From NCBI RefSeq assembly GCF_900115395.1, contig NZ_FOWE01000001.1, positions 310,001 through 374,000 of the forward strand: a stretch of DNA of 64,000 nucleotides, in the 5' to 3' direction. A program made the position numbers and the translations under genes. Every line of letters starts with the position of its first letter. Positions within the stretch are counted from its first letter, which is position 1. The stretch comes from Geodermatophilus obscurus (GTDB lineage Bacteria; Actinomycetota; Actinomycetes; Mycobacteriales; Geodermatophilaceae). Positions 1-12,771 of this stretch are shown piece by piece. The notes under the pieces are model-generated. The model was not told the DNA's origin, did no database searches, and worked only from the letters and a program-made list of their open reading frames with translations.

Positions 1-1
1 C

Positions 2-5221
<5,220 letters not shown>

Positions 5222-5231
5222 GCCACCGACA

Positions 5232-5245
5232 GAGAGGACCCTCTC
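5232..5245 (+). promoter_or_regulatory. inverted repeat covering the ribosome binding site of the KAS III-like gene
   Basis: GAGAGG-AC-CCTCTC is a perfect inverted repeat that contains the AGAGGA Shine-Dalgarno and ends directly before the GTG start at 5246. Folded, it would sequester the ribosome binding site (5 bp stem with a 4-nt loop). This could limit translation of the downstream gene unless ribosomes arriving from the carboxylase open it. Functional role is inference. Confidence 0.35.
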
Positions 5246-7195
5246 GTGAACGCCTTCGTCCTGAACCGGCACGGCCGCATGGTGTTCCCCTCGAACGTCA
5301 TGCCCGAGCTGGACTTCTCGACCCTGGAGACGCTCGAGCAGCTCGACAACGTCATCCGCCGCGACTTCGAGACGAAGGCCCCGAGCGGCACCGAGATCAT
5401 GGGGAAGGTGCGCACCGGCGCGTACGACACCCGCTACGACCTCATGCGCGACCTGGCGCTGAACCTGTTCTGGGCCAACCGCTTCTCGATCACCATGTAC
5501 GACAAGCGGCCCACCCGCTGGGCCGACGTGCCCCGGACCCGTGACGACGTCTTCCTGCCGGTCCTGCAGCCCTGGGAGGACGGCGAGGCGAAGATCGCCG
5601 CCGTCGAGCAGGCGTACCCGACACTGCCCGCCCGGTGGGACGGGGAGGTCGAGGACCGCGTCTTCGGGATCCTGTTCGACGTGTACGGCCACCGCCGGCA
5701 CCAGGCCACCACGCTGCCGGCCATCAAGCCGACGGTCGCGGAGTTCATGCAGCACTCGGGCGCCCTGACGTTCCGGCTGCCCTCGTACGACCCCGACCAC
5801 CCGGTCTACAGCTACGCCGACATCGTCGACTGCGACGAGGACGTCCCGGAGCTCGAGGCGCTGCACCGCTGGGCGATGGTGCTGCACAACCAGTACCCGT
5901 GGGACCGGTCGCAGGTGGAGCTCGCCGAGGCGAGCCAGCTGCGCGACGACGACTACGTGGTCGCCTTCCACCCGCGTGACCGTGAGGTCCGGGGCTTCCT
6001 GCGCCGGCTGGCTGCCGGGGCCCCGCCGCGGCACGCCCCGGCAGCCCGCGAGTCCCGCCCACCGGTGCGGCCCTTCCCCGCGGTCGACGTCCGGCAGCAG
6101 TTCGGCGTCCGGCCGCGGCTGGAGGCGCTGGTGGCCGTGCACGGCGACCAGGCCTGCGGCAACGAGGACCTGATCCGCAACACCGCCTACAACTGGTCGC
6201 CGATGAGCGCCGACGAGATCGCGGCCAAGACCGGCATCGAGCAGCGCCGGTACAGCTCGCTCCCGCTGGAGGAGCTCGCGCTGCAGGCAGCCGAGGGGGC
6301 GTTGGCGAAGGCGGGACGGGAGCCGGAGGAGATCGGCGTGGTGCTGGTGTGCACCTGCACGAGCTCGCGGCTCATCCCGTCCCTGGCGACGTACCTCTGC
6401 GGCCAGCTCGGGATGCACCAGGTGTACGCGGCCTACGACCTCATCGCCGCCTGCGCCGGCATGCCCTACGGCGTCGCGGACGCCACCCGGTTGATCCAGG
6501 AGATCGAGCGGCCGGTCCTGGTGGTCTGCGCGGAGAAGTTCTCGGACAAGATCGGCAACGTGCGCACGTCCCGGATGATCTTCGGTGACGGCGCATCGGC
6601 GATGGTGATCGGCCCGGCCCCGGAGGGGTCCGACGGCGACATCGACCTGCTGAAGACCTACGCCAGCGGCCCGGCGAGCGAGGTGAACTCGATCCTGTGG
6701 CCCAACCCCGAGTTCGACAACAACATCACGGTGTTCGGCCCGCAGGTGAAGGCGCTGGCCGGGCGCTACCTGGCCCAGATGATCACCGAGCTGGAGCAGC
6801 TGCCGGCGCCGGACGGCCGGGACGGGTCGATGATGGACGCGATCGACCTGATCGTGCCGCACCAGGCGAACAAGACGATGGTCATCCAGCTGGCCGAGCG
6901 GGCGGGGCTGTCGGCCGACCAGCTGTACTTCAACATCGAGCAGGTCGGCAACACGTCGTCGGCGAGCATCCCGCTGGCCATCCACGACGCCGTGCGCGAC
7001 GGGGTCATCACCGAGCCGGTGCGGGTGTTCGCGCCCGGGTTCGGCGCGGGCGCCGTGGCCGGGTACGCGGTGATGCGGATCGACCCGGCCGTGGTCGCGG
7101 TGTCGACCCCGACCGTGCCGCACCCGCACGACGGTGGGGAGCCGGTCCCGGCCTCGACGTCGGCCTCGGAGGACATGCGGGAGGCCTTCGGCTGA
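5246..7195 (+). CDS. KAS III-like condensing enzyme with ~250-residue N-terminal extension
   Basis: Thiolase-fold beta-ketoacyl synthase III-type protein of 649 residues, about twice the length of FabH. The C-terminal half (about 280-640) carries the full triad: Cys403 in IAACAGM, His539 in VPHQANKTM and Asn569 in VGNTSSASIP. The first ~250 residues match nothing I recognise (it includes a conserved-looking DVYGHRRHQATTLPAIKP segment), followed by a Pro/Arg/Ala linker. Start chosen at GTG with AGAGGA upstream. It directly follows the single-chain carboxylase, so the two plausibly make and condense a malonyl extender in one lipid pathway. Could be a fatty-acid elongation, polyketide-like or signalling-lipid enzyme; the partner acyl donor is unknown. 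Confidence 0.8.
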   Translation: MNAFVLNRHGRMVFPSNVMPELDFSTLETLEQLDNVIRRDFETKAPSGTEIMGKVRTGAYDTRYDLMRDLALNLFWANRFSITMYDKRPTRWADVPRTRDDVFLPVLQPWEDGEAKIAAVEQAYPTLPARWDGEVEDRVFGILFDVYGHRRHQATTLPAIKPTVAEFMQHSGALTFRLPSYDPDHPVYSYADIVDCDEDVPELEALHRWAMVLHNQYPWDRSQVELAEASQLRDDDYVVAFHPRDREVRGFLRRLAAGAPPRHAPAARESRPPVRPFPAVDVRQQFGVRPRLEALVAVHGDQACGNEDLIRNTAYNWSPMSADEIAAKTGIEQRRYSSLPLEELALQAAEGALAKAGREPEEIGVVLVCTCTSSRLIPSLATYLCGQLGMHQVYAAYDLIAACAGMPYGVADATRLIQEIERPVLVVCAEKFSDKIGNVRTSRMIFGDGASAMVIGPAPEGSDGDIDLLKTYASGPASEVNSILWPNPEFDNNITVFGPQVKALAGRYLAQMITELEQLPAPDGRDGSMMDAIDLIVPHQANKTMVIQLAERAGLSADQLYFNIEQVGNTSSASIPLAIHDAVRDGVITEPVRVFAPGFGAGAVAGYAVMRIDPAVVAVSTPTVPHPHDGGEPVPASTSASEDMREAFG

Positions 7196-7347
7196 CCGAC
7201 ACCGGGCGACGGTGGGCGCGCAGGTGCGGTCCCGACGGGGGGACCTGCACCCGGGCGCACGCCGTCGCCTGAGCCGTGGCCCGCGCGGTCCCCGGCCGGC
7301 CGACGACGGATCGTGACCCCGTTCGGTCGGGTGGCGTTGACGGCGTG

Positions 7348-7363
7348 TGTGTTTGCGTTCACA
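7348..7363. promoter_or_regulatory. Crp/GlxR-like palindrome in the lacI upstream region
   Basis: TGTGTTTGCGTTCACA matches 9 of the 10 conserved positions of the Crp-type consensus TGTGA-N6-TCACA. It lies in the 298-bp gap between the KAS III-like gene and the lacI/araA pair, 10 bp downstream of a TTGACG hexamer (7337-7342) that could be a -35 element, with CACAGT 17 bp further as a weak -10. It could serve a cAMP receptor-type regulator for carbon control or be an operator for the adjacent LacI protein. Nothing else recognisable was seen in the gap besides the short leader reading frame. Confidence 0.4.
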
Positions 7364-7428
7364 GTGATCTCCGGACGGGGTGGTGCTCCCGCCGGAACGG
7401 GTCACCAGGACCGCACAGGAGGCAGTCG

Positions 7429-7506
7429 ATGTCGAGGGACGGGGTCCACGCCACCGGGACGGTCACCACCCTCGCGCCGCAGCCGTCCGCGTCATGCCGC
7501 CGCTGA
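7429..7506 (+). CDS. putative 25-codon leader peptide overlapping lacI start
   Basis: ATG at 7429 has the best Shine-Dalgarno in the area (AGGAGG at 7417-7422, 6-nt spacing) but opens only a 25-codon frame (MSRDGVHATGT...ASCRR) ending in TGA at 7504-7506. The probable lacI ATG at 7494 lies inside it in another frame, so translation may be coupled. Alternatively this is the true regulator start and an indel separates it from the lacI frame; other indels occur in this window. Nothing in the peptide indicates attenuation (no run of regulatory codons). Confidence 0.3.
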   Translation: MSRDGVHATGTVTTLAPQPSASCRR

Positions 7507-8594
7507 CCGGCCGCCGGTCCGGCCAGCCGGGACGGGTGTCGGGAGGTGCCCGGAGCCGGACGGCCGGTGGCCGCCCCGCCGTCATGGCCGACGTCGCCCG
7601 GCTGGCCGGCGTGTCGGCCCAGACCGTCTCCCGCGTCCTCAACGACCACCCCTACGTGGCCGAGGAGACGCGCGCCCGGGTGGTCGCGGCCATGTTGGAG
7701 CTCGGCTACCGGCGCAACCTCACCGCCCGGGCGCTGGTCACCCGCCGCACCGACACCATCGGGGTCATCGCCTTCGACACGGGCCTGTACGGACCGGCCA
7801 GCACTCTGTTCAGCCTCGAGCAGGCGGCGCGGGAACGCGGCTACCACGTGCACGTCGCGACCGTCCCCGACCTGTCGGAGGAGGGCTTCGTCGACGCCGT
7901 CGAGCGGCTGCGGGGGCACCTGGTCTCCGGCCTGGTGGTCCTCGCGCCGCAGCGGGGCGCCGTCCGGGCCATGGCGGGCTTCCCCGGTGACCTGCCGGCG
8001 GTCGCCGTCGAGGGCGGGGCGGCGCCGGGCCTCACCTCGGTGGTGGTCGACCAGGTCGGGGGAGCGGTGCAGGCCACCCGGCACCTGCTCGACCTCGGGC
8101 ACCGCCGGATCGCGCACGTGGCCGGCCGGGAGGACTGGATCGAGGCCGACGCCCGCCTGCAGGGGTGGCAGCAGGCGATGGCCGACGCCGGGCTGCCCGC
8201 CGGCCCCGTCCTGCCCGGCGACTGGAGCGCCCGCTCGGGTCACGAGGCCGGCCTGGCCCTGCTGGCCGCGGGCGTGCCGGTCACCGGCGTCTTCGTCGCC
8301 AACGACCACATGGCGCTCGGGCTGGTCCGGGCGCTGGCCGAGGCCGGTGTCGACGTCCCCGGCGACGTCAGCGTGGTCGGCTTCGACGACATCGCCGAGG
8401 CCGGCTACCTGCGCCCGCCGCTGACCACCGTGCGGCAGGACTTCGCCGAGGTCGGACGGCGCTGCGTCGACCGCCTGCTCCACCTGGTCGAGGGGCCGGA
8501 CGGCAGCCCGCCGGAGGACGCCCTGGTCGTCCCCGCCACCCTCGTGGTGCGCGCGTCCACCGCGTCGCCGGCCGGGGAGCCTCCCCGGCCCTGA
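7494..8594 (+). CDS. LacI-family transcriptional regulator
   Basis: 366-residue DNA-binding repressor. The helix-turn-helix (VMADVARLAGVSAQTVSRVLNDHP) is followed by the hinge and a periplasmic-binding-protein-like sugar domain with family hallmarks (TDTIGVIAFD, ...GHRRIAHVAG, VFVANDHMALGLVRALAEAG, VSVVGFDDI). Start: ATG 7494 gives a 30-residue N-terminal tail before the helix-turn-helix and ATG 7584 begins right at it; neither has a strong Shine-Dalgarno. The next gene, 93 bp downstream on the same strand, is L-arabinose isomerase, so an arabinose (or arabinose-derived) inducer is the simplest inference. A Crp-like palindrome lies 130 bp upstream. Confidence 0.85.
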   Translation: MPPLTGRRSGQPGRVSGGARSRTAGGRPAVMADVARLAGVSAQTVSRVLNDHPYVAEETRARVVAAMLELGYRRNLTARALVTRRTDTIGVIAFDTGLYGPASTLFSLEQAARERGYHVHVATVPDLSEEGFVDAVERLRGHLVSGLVVLAPQRGAVRAMAGFPGDLPAVAVEGGAAPGLTSVVVDQVGGAVQATRHLLDLGHRRIAHVAGREDWIEADARLQGWQQAMADAGLPAGPVLPGDWSARSGHEAGLALLAAGVPVTGVFVANDHMALGLVRALAEAGVDVPGDVSVVGFDDIAEAGYLRPPLTTVRQDFAEVGRRCVDRLLHLVEGPDGSPPEDALVVPATLVVRASTASPAGEPPRP

Positions 8595-8687
8595 ACCGGC
8601 GGCCCCCGCGCCACCGCCCCCGGGCGTGTGCCCGCACGACCGAACACCCGGAGCGGCCGACCGGCCGCCCGCAGGACAGGAGGACAG

Positions 8688-10220
8688 ATGTCAGCAGGGA
8701 CCGACGCAGCCGGGGTCGCCGACCCGTTCGCCGGGAGCGAGGTGTGGTTCCTGACCGGCAGTCAGGGGCTCTACGGGGAGGAGACCCTGGCGCAGGTCGC
8801 CGAGCAGTCGCAGCGGGTCGCCGAGGCGCTGGACGCGGCGGGCGAGGTGCCGGTGCGGGTGGTGTGGAAGCCGGTGCTCACCGACGCCGGCGCGATCCGG
8901 GCGCTGATGGGCGAGGCCAACGAGACCGCGGCCTGCGCCGGCGTCATCACCTGGATGCACACCTTCTCCCCGGCGAAGATGTGGATCAGCGGGCTGGACG
9001 CGCTGCGCAAGCCGCTGCTGCACCTGCACACCCAGGCCGACGCCGCCCTGCCGTGGGCGACCATCGACATGGACTTCATGAACCTCAACCAGGCCGCGCA
9101 CGGCGACCGGGAGTACGGGTTCGTGCTGACCCGGCTGCGGATGCCGCGCACCACCGTGGCCGGGCACGTCTCCGACCCGCGGGTCCGGGCGCGGGTGGGC
9201 GCGTGGGCCCGCGCGGCGGCGGCCGCGGGCGCGCTGCGCACGCTGCGGGTGGCCCGGTTCGGCGACAACATGCGCGACGTCGCCGTCACCGAGGGCGACA
9301 AGGTCGAGGCCGAGATCCGGTTCGGCGTGTCGGTGAACACCTGGGGCGTCAACGACCTGGTCGCCGCGGTCGAGACCGTCGAGGAGAGCGCGGTCGACGC
9401 ACTGGTGGCCGAGTACGGCGACCTCTACGCCTTCGCCGACGACTGCGCGCCGGGTCGCGAGCGGCACGAGGCGGTGCGCTACCAGGCCCGGATCGAGGCA
9501 GCGTTGCGCGGCTTCCTCACCGCCGGCGGGTTCGGCGCGTTCACCACCAACTTCGAGGACCTCGGCGGGCTGCGGCAGCTCCCGGGCCTGGCGGTGCAGC
9601 GGCTGATGGCCGACGGCTACGGGTTCGGCGGTGAGGGGGACTGGAAGACCTCGGTGCTGCTGCGCACGCTGAAGGTCGCCGCCGCCGGGCTGCCGGGCGG
9701 GACGTCGTTCATGGAGGACTACACCTACGACCTCACCGGCACGCCGAAGATCCTCGGCGCGCACATGCTCGAGGTCTGCCCGACCATCGCCGGCGACCGG
9801 CCCCGGGTGGAGGTGCACCCGCTGGCCATCGGCGGCCGCGAGGACCCCGCCCGGCTGGTGTTCACCGCCGCGCCCGGCGAGGGCGTCGTCGTCGGGTGGT
9901 GCGACCTGGGGGACCGGTTCCGGTGGGTCGCCAACGAGGTCGACGTCGTCCCCCCCGACGAGCCGCTGCCCAACCTGCCCGTCGCGCGGGCGGTCTGGCA
10001 GCCGCGGCCGGACTTCGCCACCGCCACCGAGGGCTGGCTGACCGCCGGCGGGCCGCACCACACCGTGCTGTCGACCGCGCTCGGGGCCGAGGAGCTCACC
10101 GACCTGGCGGAGGTCTTCGCCACCGAGCTGGTGCTCATCGACGGCGCCACCACCCGCCGCTCCCTGGCCCAGGAGCTGCGCTGGAGCGCCGCCTACCACC
10201 GCCTCGCCCAGCGCCTCTGA
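8688..10220 (+). CDS. araA: L-arabinose isomerase
   Basis: Converts L-arabinose to L-ribulose, first step of bacterial arabinose use; manganese-dependent and cytosolic. 510 residues, the normal family length, with the signature start [17 protein letters not shown] and family segments such as [23 protein letters not shown] and the metal-site region [16 protein letters not shown]...FMEDYTYDL. Start ATG 8688 is preceded by AGGACAGGAGGACAG. It follows the LacI regulator by 93 bp. No araB (ribulokinase) or araD (epimerase) is in the window; the next gene is convergent, so the rest of the pathway must be elsewhere. A strong hairpin follows the stop. Confidence 0.95.
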   Translation: MSAGTDAAGVADPFAGSEVWFLTGSQGLYGEETLAQVAEQSQRVAEALDAAGEVPVRVVWKPVLTDAGAIRALMGEANETAACAGVITWMHTFSPAKMWISGLDALRKPLLHLHTQADAALPWATIDMDFMNLNQAAHGDREYGFVLTRLRMPRTTVAGHVSDPRVRARVGAWARAAAAAGALRTLRVARFGDNMRDVAVTEGDKVEAEIRFGVSVNTWGVNDLVAAVETVEESAVDALVAEYGDLYAFADDCAPGRERHEAVRYQARIEAALRGFLTAGGFGAFTTNFEDLGGLRQLPGLAVQRLMADGYGFGGEGDWKTSVLLRTLKVAAAGLPGGTSFMEDYTYDLTGTPKILGAHMLEVCPTIAGDRPRVEVHPLAIGGREDPARLVFTAAPGEGVVVGWCDLGDRFRWVANEVDVVPPDEPLPNLPVARAVWQPRPDFATATEGWLTAGGPHHTVLSTALGAEELTDLAEVFATELVLIDGATTRRSLAQELRWSAAYHRLAQRL

Positions 10221-10268
10221 GCGGACGGCCGCCGCTGACGAACGGCCGCAGGCTCGTCATGGCGATGG

Positions 10269-10319
10269 CCTCCCTGCAGGGCCCCACGGCGAGCCTGCGA
10301 GTCGTGGGGGGCAGGGAGG
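10269..10319. terminator. hairpin between convergent araA and HD-domain gene
   Basis: Two nested stems: CCTCCCTG (10269-10276) pairs with CAGGGAGG (10312-10319) and CCCCACG (10282-10288) pairs with CGTGGGG (10303-10309). It lies between two convergent stops and could terminate both transcripts. No U-tract is present, as is common for actinobacterial terminators. Confidence 0.6.
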
Positions 10320-10326
10320 TCCTTCG

Positions 10327-10836
10327 TCAGACGAGGACGCGGCGGCCGTGCACGGTGTCGGCGGCCTCGGCGGCGAGCAGGATCCGCCGGGCGGGCAGGT
10401 GCCGGCCCTCCCGGAGGCTGCGGGCCTTGGCCGGGTCGGTGCCGGCCAGGCCCGCGGTGGCGGCGAGGTCGTGCCGGTTGACCGCCAGCGCCACCAGGCG
10501 GCCGAGCGGGTGGGCGGCGCAACGGCGGACGAGCCCGGAGATGTGCGGCTCGCCGGGCCGCCGGGTGACCGCGTCGACCGCCTCGACGACGACCTCCGGG
10601 ACGCCGAGGGCGCGCAGCCGGGCCAGGTCGTAGCGGCGGGCGGGGTCGGGGGAGTCGCGGGTGCGCTCCACGACCTCGCGGAGCAGCCCGGCCATCTCCG
10701 CGTGCGGGCCGTGCGGCCGCAGCGTCTCGGCCACGGGCCGCAGCTCCGCCAGGTAGAGGTCGCGGCCGTCGGCGTCCACGTGGCCCTCGTGTGCCTGCAG
10801 GGCCAGCAGGTGCGCGTCGGCGACGGTGAACCCCAC
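10327..10836 (-). CDS. degenerate HD-domain (RelA/SpoT hydrolase-like) protein
   Basis: 169 residues, GTG start. The layout matches small HD-superfamily phosphohydrolases of the MESH1/SpoT type: an N-terminal ALQAHEGHVDADGRDLYL segment, then a LLREVVE segment, then LGVPEVVVEAVDAVTRRPGEPH and ADPLAR-like ...AAHPLGRLVAL. At the places where active members carry YIEHP and LLHDVVE, this protein has YLAEL and LLREVVE, so the metal-binding His and the His-Asp pair appear to be lost. A non-catalytic homologue binding a nucleotide, or a decaying gene, are both possible. It converges with araA and is followed by a separate exporter operon on the same strand. Confidence 0.55.
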   Translation of the reverse strand: MGFTVADAHLLALQAHEGHVDADGRDLYLAELRPVAETLRPHGPHAEMAGLLREVVERTRDSPDPARRYDLARLRALGVPEVVVEAVDAVTRRPGEPHISGLVRRCAAHPLGRLVALAVNRHDLAATAGLAGTDPAKARSLREGRHLPARRILLAAEAADTVHGRRVLV

Positions 10837-10888
10837 GGGGCCGAGGCTAGGCGGGGCCGGCCGCCGGACGCGGCAGGCCCCGCCCGGG

Positions 10889-11677
10889 TCAGCCGGCGTC
10901 GCGCCGCAGCAGCGACCACCCGCCGGCCGCGAGTGCCACGGCCGACCAGCCGACCAGCTGCCCGGTGGCCTGGGCCGCGGTCATGTCCGGCTCGCCCAGC
11001 AGCGTCCAGATCGCGGCCGAGCCGGGCAGCAGCTCGGCGAGGTCGGCCATCCACTCGACGCCGAACGCCGGCAGCAGGAACGGCAGGACCAGCTGCAGCA
11101 GGAACACCGCCGCCAGCGCCCCGGCCGTGCTGCGCAGCAGCAGCCCGAGCCCCACCGCCAGCACCCCGCCGGCCGCGAGCACCGCCGCGATCCGGCCGAC
11201 GCTGTCGGCCACGTCGGCGGCCGAGAGGGTCAGCCCCGGCTCGATCAGCCGGGCGGCGACGTCGGCCACGAGGGCGAGCAGGACCCCGGCGACCGTGGCG
11301 ACGAGGACCGGCACGGTCACCCGCGCGGCCAGCAGCACCCCGCGGCGCGGGGTCCACTGCAGCGTGGGGCCGATCGCCCGGCTGGCGTACTCCTGCGTCA
11401 CCGCGAGCAGCACCGCCACCAGCAGCGCGAACTGGCCGAGGAGCACCCCGAACTCGCCGGCCCACGTCGCCGGCGGCAGCACCCCGGTCTCGGTCACGTT
11501 CTCCGCGTCGAACGCCATGAGGACGCCGGTGCCGACGATCGTCACGGCGGCCGCCAGCAGGCACCACCAGGTCGTGCGGACCGTCCGCAGCCGCACCCAC
11601 TCCGCCCCGGCGGCCCGCGCGACCACGGTGGCGGTGCCCGGCCCGGCCGGGCGGACCGGGGTGGCGACCGCGCTCAC
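10889..11677 (-). CDS. ABC-2 type transporter permease
   Basis: 262-residue integral membrane subunit with about six hydrophobic segments and the N-terminal SEWxRLRTVRTTWW-like pattern typical of ABC-2 permeases that pair with CcmA-type ATPases. Stop/start GTGA overlap with the ATPase gene indicates translational coupling. Together the two should form an exporter; divergent neighbours are a sensor kinase and response regulator, the usual arrangement for antimicrobial-peptide or antibiotic efflux under two-component control. The substrate is not readable from sequence. Confidence 0.85.
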   Translation of the reverse strand: MSAVATPVRPAGPGTATVVARAAGAEWVRLRTVRTTWWCLLAAAVTIVGTGVLMAFDAENVTETGVLPPATWAGEFGVLLGQFALLVAVLLAVTQEYASRAIGPTLQWTPRRGVLLAARVTVPVLVATVAGVLLALVADVAARLIEPGLTLSAADVADSVGRIAAVLAAGGVLAVGLGLLLRSTAGALAAVFLLQLVLPFLLPAFGVEWMADLAELLPGSAAIWTLLGEPDMTAAQATGQLVGWSAVALAAGGWSLLRRDAG

Positions 11678-12603
11678 GACCGCACCGCCGCGGGCTCGTC
11701 GGCGACGCGGTACTCGACGTCGGTGTCGGTCAGGTCCAGGTACACCTGCTCGAGGGAGCTGCGCTCCTCGGCCAGCCGGTGCACCGCGGCCCCGGCGGCC
11801 AGCGCCACGTCGCCGACGGTCTCGGCCGCCGCACCGTCGACGAGCAGGTCGCCGTCGTCGGCGGGGGAGACCCGCAGGCCGCGCCGACGGAGCGCGTCGG
11901 CGAGGAGGCCGGCCGACGGCGTCCGGACCCGGACCCGCTGGCCGACCGCCCCGCCGCGCACGACGTCGGCGAGGGACGCGTCAGCGATCAGCCGGCCCCG
12001 GCCGATGATCACCAGGTGGTCGGCGGTCTGCTCCATCTCGCTCATCAGGTGGCTCGACAGCAGCACCGTGCGCCCCTCGCCGGCCAGCCGCCGCACCAGC
12101 GCGCGGATCCAGCGGACGCCCTCGAGGTCGAGGCCGTTCATCGGCTCGTCGAAGAGCAGCACGCCGGGGTCGCCGAGCAGCGCCGTCGCGATGCCCAGCC
12201 GCTGGCGCATGCCCAGCGAGTAGCCGCGCACCCGCCGCTTGGCCGCCGGCCCGAGCCCCACCTGGTCGACGACCTCGTCGACCCGCCGCGGCGGGATGCC
12301 GTGCGTGCGGGCGGCCACCCGCAGGTGGTCGCGGCCGCTGCGGCCGGGGTGGACGGCGCCGGCGTCGAGGAGGGCGCCGACGGCGTGCAGCGGCTCGGCC
12401 ATCCCGGCGACGGGCCGCCCGCCGACCAGCGCGCGGCCGCGGGTGGGCCGGTCCAGGCCCAGCACCATGCGCATCGTGGTGGACTTGCCGGCGCCGTTGG
12501 GTCCGAGGAACCCGGTCACCTTCCCCGGCAGGACGTCGAAGGTCAGGTCGTCGACGGCGCGCACCGCGCCGTACTGCTTCGTCAGGCCGTGGACGGTGAT
12601 CAC
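11674..12603 (-). CDS. ABC transporter ATP-binding protein (CcmA/DrrA type)
   Basis: 309 residues beginning VITVHGLTKQYGAVRAVDDL with a GTG start. Walker A is GPNGAGKST, signature YSLGMRQRL, Walker B VLLFDEPMNGLD and the switch histidine lies in LLSSHLMSEMEQ. The ~80-residue C-terminal extension is typical of DrrA-like drug-exporter ATPases. It overlaps the permease gene by 4 nt. The start chosen here places the 5' end 168 bp from the divergent sensor kinase; longer upstream starts would run into the regulatory palindrome. Confidence 0.9.
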   Translation of the reverse strand: MITVHGLTKQYGAVRAVDDLTFDVLPGKVTGFLGPNGAGKSTTMRMVLGLDRPTRGRALVGGRPVAGMAEPLHAVGALLDAGAVHPGRSGRDHLRVAARTHGIPPRRVDEVVDQVGLGPAAKRRVRGYSLGMRQRLGIATALLGDPGVLLFDEPMNGLDLEGVRWIRALVRRLAGEGRTVLLSSHLMSEMEQTADHLVIIGRGRLIADASLADVVRGGAVGQRVRVRTPSAGLLADALRRRGLRVSPADDGDLLVDGAAAETVGDVALAAGAAVHRLAEERSSLEQVYLDLTDTDVEYRVADEPAAVRS

Positions 12604-12691
12604 GTGCGGTCCCGCGGCTGCGGGCAGGGAGGGGTCATGGCAGCGAGCCTGGCCGGGACGGGGTCCGGCGCGGATCACCCCACAGCGCCGA

Positions 12692-12719
12692 CCCGCCTCC
12701 CCCGCGCGGGGGAGGCGGG
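12692..12719. promoter_or_regulatory. 28-bp perfect palindrome between divergent ABC and two-component operons
   Basis: CCCGCCTCCCCCGC followed immediately by its exact reverse complement, with no spacer. It sits nearly central in the 168-bp divergent intergenic region, 88 bp from the ATPase start and 52 bp from the kinase start. Likely an operator for the NarL-type regulator encoded next door, controlling both directions; a cruciform or transcript hairpin is the alternative. Confidence 0.5.
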
Positions 12720-12771
12720 GAGCGCGCCGGCGGGGGAGTCGCGCGGCGCCGCGGGAGGCCAGGATCACGGC

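Noticed and set aside
8621-8634. CGGGC-GTGT-GCCCG hairpin between lacI and araA
   Set aside because: Five-bp arms are expected by chance at this GC content; not listed as a feature.
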